Shown here piece after piece: positions 18,534 through 20,860 of a stretch of DNA of 20,860 nt; position 1 is the stretch's first letter; the number at the start of each line of letters is the position of its first letter. The stretch covers positions 1-20,860 of the forward strand of contig JADGJG010000406.1 of assembly GCA_027596195.1 (NCBI GenBank), in the 5' to 3' direction. The notes beneath the pieces were generated by a model. It was given only the letters and a program-made list of their open reading frames with translations, had not been told where the DNA came from and did not search any database. This DNA comes from Podochytrium sp. JEL0797 (taxonomy: Eukaryota > Chytridiomycota > Chytridiomycetes > Chytridiales > Chytriomycetaceae). The translations under genes and the position numbers were made by a program.

Positions 18534-20065
18534 ATGAACATTCAAACAACCGAGTTTCTCCACACTCTCGTCTTCCCGGGATCCCCGCGCTTCGCGGTTC
18601 CCCGATCATGGACACACGTTCGACCACCGCCTTCGCCAACCTCGCGTTTTTGGCAGTTTGCGCAGAGCCTCCCACTCCCTCTCTTCCTCGTCTTGGTGCA
18701 ACTGAACGTGATCTGCCGGATTCTGGCGGCCCTGTTTTCTGCCCCCGTCCGAGCCACATGGACCGTGTCAACGTCAATCCTGCATGCGTGTTTGCAAGGG
18801 GTCATGCAGGGAATGGCGCCGCAAGGGAGACACTCGACGGGGGTTGTGAGGGCAATGACGGGACTCAAGATTCCTCCTGTTGTGGCGCGTGCGAGTGTGT
18901 TTCCGGTGGCGGCTTGTGGGGAGAGTGGGTTTGAACGGAATTTGTGGGAAAGGGTTTGTCGAGCTGTTGGAGTTGATCCGGCCGGTGTTGGGTATAATCC
19001 TGTGGGTTGTGTGGTTCGAGGGGAGTGGGTAAGGAATTATGGCATGGTAGCGGAGGAGAAGGAGGTCGCGTGCGTGACGCTTTATGTCCACGGCGGGTGA
19101 GTGCCTTGTTTTACCGAGGCTGCAGACGCGGTTCAACTAATCTTGCGATTTCTGCAGGGCTCACATCTTCATGAACCCCGGAACGCATCGAATCTTGACT
19201 TCGTCCATTAGCCGATCGACGAACGGACCCGTCTTATCGCTCGATTATTCCCTCGCACCCGAATCCCCATTCCCCGTCGCCATCTTCGAAACCATTCTTG
19301 CATACTGTGCGCTGATTGGAGGGAAAGGAACCACTGGGTTCGCAACCGATTTCGACGGCCTGTTTTCGAACGTGTATTCAAAATCGCGGTTTCGTCCAGA
19401 TCAAATCAAAATCATGGGCGACTCGAGCGGAGGTTGTTTAGTGACGCAGACGCTGCTGGTGATGAAAGCGGTTGGTGGGATTCCCATGCCCGAGTGTGCC
19501 GTTCTATTATCTCCGTTTGTGGATGCTAGTTGAGTCGCCTTTATTTTGCATTGAATACTCAAGAAGTTACTAAAACTTGATATACAGCTTGTTCATCCCC
19601 ATCATTCTCGTCAAACTGGACCTCCGACTTCATGTCCCTCGATCAAGTCGGGATGCAATGGGCCCTGTCGGCGTATGCTGGCAAAGCGGTTTCTACCACT
19701 CACCCCATCGTGTCGCCCGTATTTCAAAAGGACTTTTCTGGACTCTGTCGCGTTTTAATTCAAGTCGGGGATGCGGAGGTGTTGTTGGACGATTCGGTGC
19801 GGTTGTTTGAGGGGTTAAAGAAGAGTGGGGTGGATGTGGAACTGCAGGTTTGGAAGGACATGTTTCATGTGTTTCAAGGTATGCTTTTTGCGTGTGGGCT
19901 GTGCGTGTGTTTGCTGTGGCTAGGACTCTAACGCTTTTTGCTGCAGTGTTTCCGTCGATTGAGCAGTCTCAGATAGCGATTTCGAGGATTGCAGAGTTTT
20001 CAGCGGGGCGAAGGATAACCACTTGTTGCGACGAGGTATATTCAGTGCGTTCAATCGAGGGTTGA
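18534..20065 (+). CDS. Hormone-sensitive-lipase-type alpha/beta hydrolase (esterase)
   Basis: Exons: 18534-19096, 19158-19528, 19588-19878, 19947-20065 (introns 61, 59, 68 bp), 447 aa. A hydrophobic segment at about 46-68 (SLPLPLFLVLVQLNVICRIL) may anchor it in a membrane. The hydrolase core has the oxyanion-hole motif HGGA at 186-189, the nucleophile motif GDSSGG at 275-280 (Ser277), the acid D373 in QVGDAEVL and the histidine H405 in KDMFHVF. Family landmarks LDYSLAPESPFP and LLSPFVDATCSS are in place. Members hydrolyse short- to medium-chain esters, acylglycerols or sterol esters; the substrate here is unknown. The intron after GCT A uses donor GTTGAG with branch-like TTACTAAAAC, and splicing it restores the family pattern. 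The start at 18534 follows from the TATA position. Confidence 0.9.
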
Positions 20066-20438
20066 TGAAATATAGACAAAACTTGAGTTGTATTTTCCAG
20101 TTATTTTCCAACTCTCATTCATGTTGAGCCTTCCCTTCCAGCTTCAAGAAGTTTGGGAGAAGGATTTAAAAGGTGTATGAGTTTTAGCGTCGAGCCGTTG
20201 ATGCCGCAGTCATCTCCGGCGACCCCCGCCGCACTCTCCAGTTCATGAACATTTTCATTCTTCAATACACCAAATTTACCAGAAATTGGGGTTCGTAGTT
20301 GGTTTCCAACACATGCTTTATTTTCGAACGCAAACCAAGCGCTACTATATCTTTAATAAAAAAAATATGAGTGAAGGAGCAGATTAATGTTTAATCTGAT
20401 TAAGATATCTGAGTTCTCACACAAAATATGTCAACATC
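20066..20438. other. 3' region of the esterase and spacer
   Basis: This contains the probable 3' untranslated region of the esterase and AT-rich sequence, including AATAAAAAAAATATG near 20355, which could be a polyadenylation region. No other gene is seen. Confidence 0.4.
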
Positions 20439-20510
20439 GCCTCCTTAGCTCAGCGGCAGAGCGCGCCCCTCGTAAGGGTGAGGTCAGTGGTTCAATCCCG
20501 CTAGGAGGCT
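20439..20510 (+). tRNA. tRNA-Thr (CGT)
   Basis: Complete 72-nt cloverleaf: acceptor GCCTCCT/AGGAGGC, D stem GCTC/GAGC, anticodon stem CGCCC/GGGTG around CTCGTAA (anticodon CGT), T stem AGTGG/CCGCT, discriminator T. T5 at 20513-20517 is the terminator. No intron. Confidence 0.95.
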
Positions 20511-20860
20511 TCTTTTTGCCTCTTTCGTATTTACTTGGATATTTCTCAAGCGTTTAATGCAATTTCCAGCTGATTGATTTTAGGAATGCTGTGATGAGAA
20601 TCCAAAAATACTTTACCTGGTCGGGTGAGGCAAGGGGGGAACAGAGTCTGTTGGCCTGCTGTTCGACAGGATTTTGGAGTTGAATCGAATGTTTTGGATG
20701 TGCCTCGACTGGTTTGGTGAGTTAGCTGCTGCTTGAGGGTATTTGGGCGTTGGACAAGTGGCTGCAGCGCTTCCTCCTTCCCCTCTTTAAGGTTTGCCTG
20801 CTCCCCCAAAGGCGTCAATGACGCTGCAAGGGATTCCGAATTCCATGGGGGACCAGGTTA
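20511..20860. other. Window end; possible minus-strand exon, unproven
   Basis: A minus-strand open frame at 20818-20546 (90 codons, Gln/Thr-rich, for example LKQQLTHQTSRGTSKTF) includes a CCAG-GTAAAG donor-like site near 20618. It resembles no family I know and may be an exon of a gene beyond the window, or chance. Confidence 0.25.

Overview
The window looks like nuclear DNA of a fungus, probably an early-diverging (chytrid-like) lineage. Protein genes are split by short GT-AG introns, mostly 48-77 bp. Four tRNA genes are scattered singly. One gene encodes an Osh3-type oxysterol-binding-related protein (GOLD-PH-FFAT-ORD), an architecture I know from fungi. The lineage is an inference; the genes are read directly from spliced reading frames, and no database search was possible.

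Layout. Positions 1-3.6 kb hold no recognisable protein gene: a tRNA-Gly cut by the window edge, tRNA-Ala(AGC), tRNA-Val(AAC) on the minus strand, and long AT-rich spacers. About 3.62-6.2 kb is a dead Ty1/copia retrotransposon (protease, integrase, reverse transcriptase and RNase H remnants, a polypurine tract and a probable LTR start). It is interrupted by a 629-bp insert flanked by TGTCTCA and carrying three copies of an 84-bp repeat. Then come three minus-strand genes: MAD2 (spindle checkpoint HORMA protein, five exons), COQ4 (coenzyme Q biosynthesis, three exons) and the Osh3-like lipid-transfer protein (four exons). A 190-bp divergent promoter separates the last from a plus-strand carotenoid cleavage oxygenase (five exons, all four iron-binding histidines visible). 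After it, convergently, lie two minus-strand copies of an UNC93-like membrane transporter gene (each two exons), with a small unknown 88-aa gene between them. A plus-strand hormone-sensitive-lipase-type esterase (four exons) follows, then tRNA-Thr(CGT).

The two UNC93-like copies encode identical 460-aa proteins. All ten coding differences I counted are silent, and the promoter plus 5' half is identical over 813 bp, which suggests recent duplication with gene conversion. Their promoters share an array of the octamer GCACTCAA with a CACGTG box. Several neighbours act on isoprenoids or lipids (ubiquinone, sterol/phosphoinositide transfer, carotenoid cleavage, ester hydrolysis), but a functional cluster is only a hypothesis.
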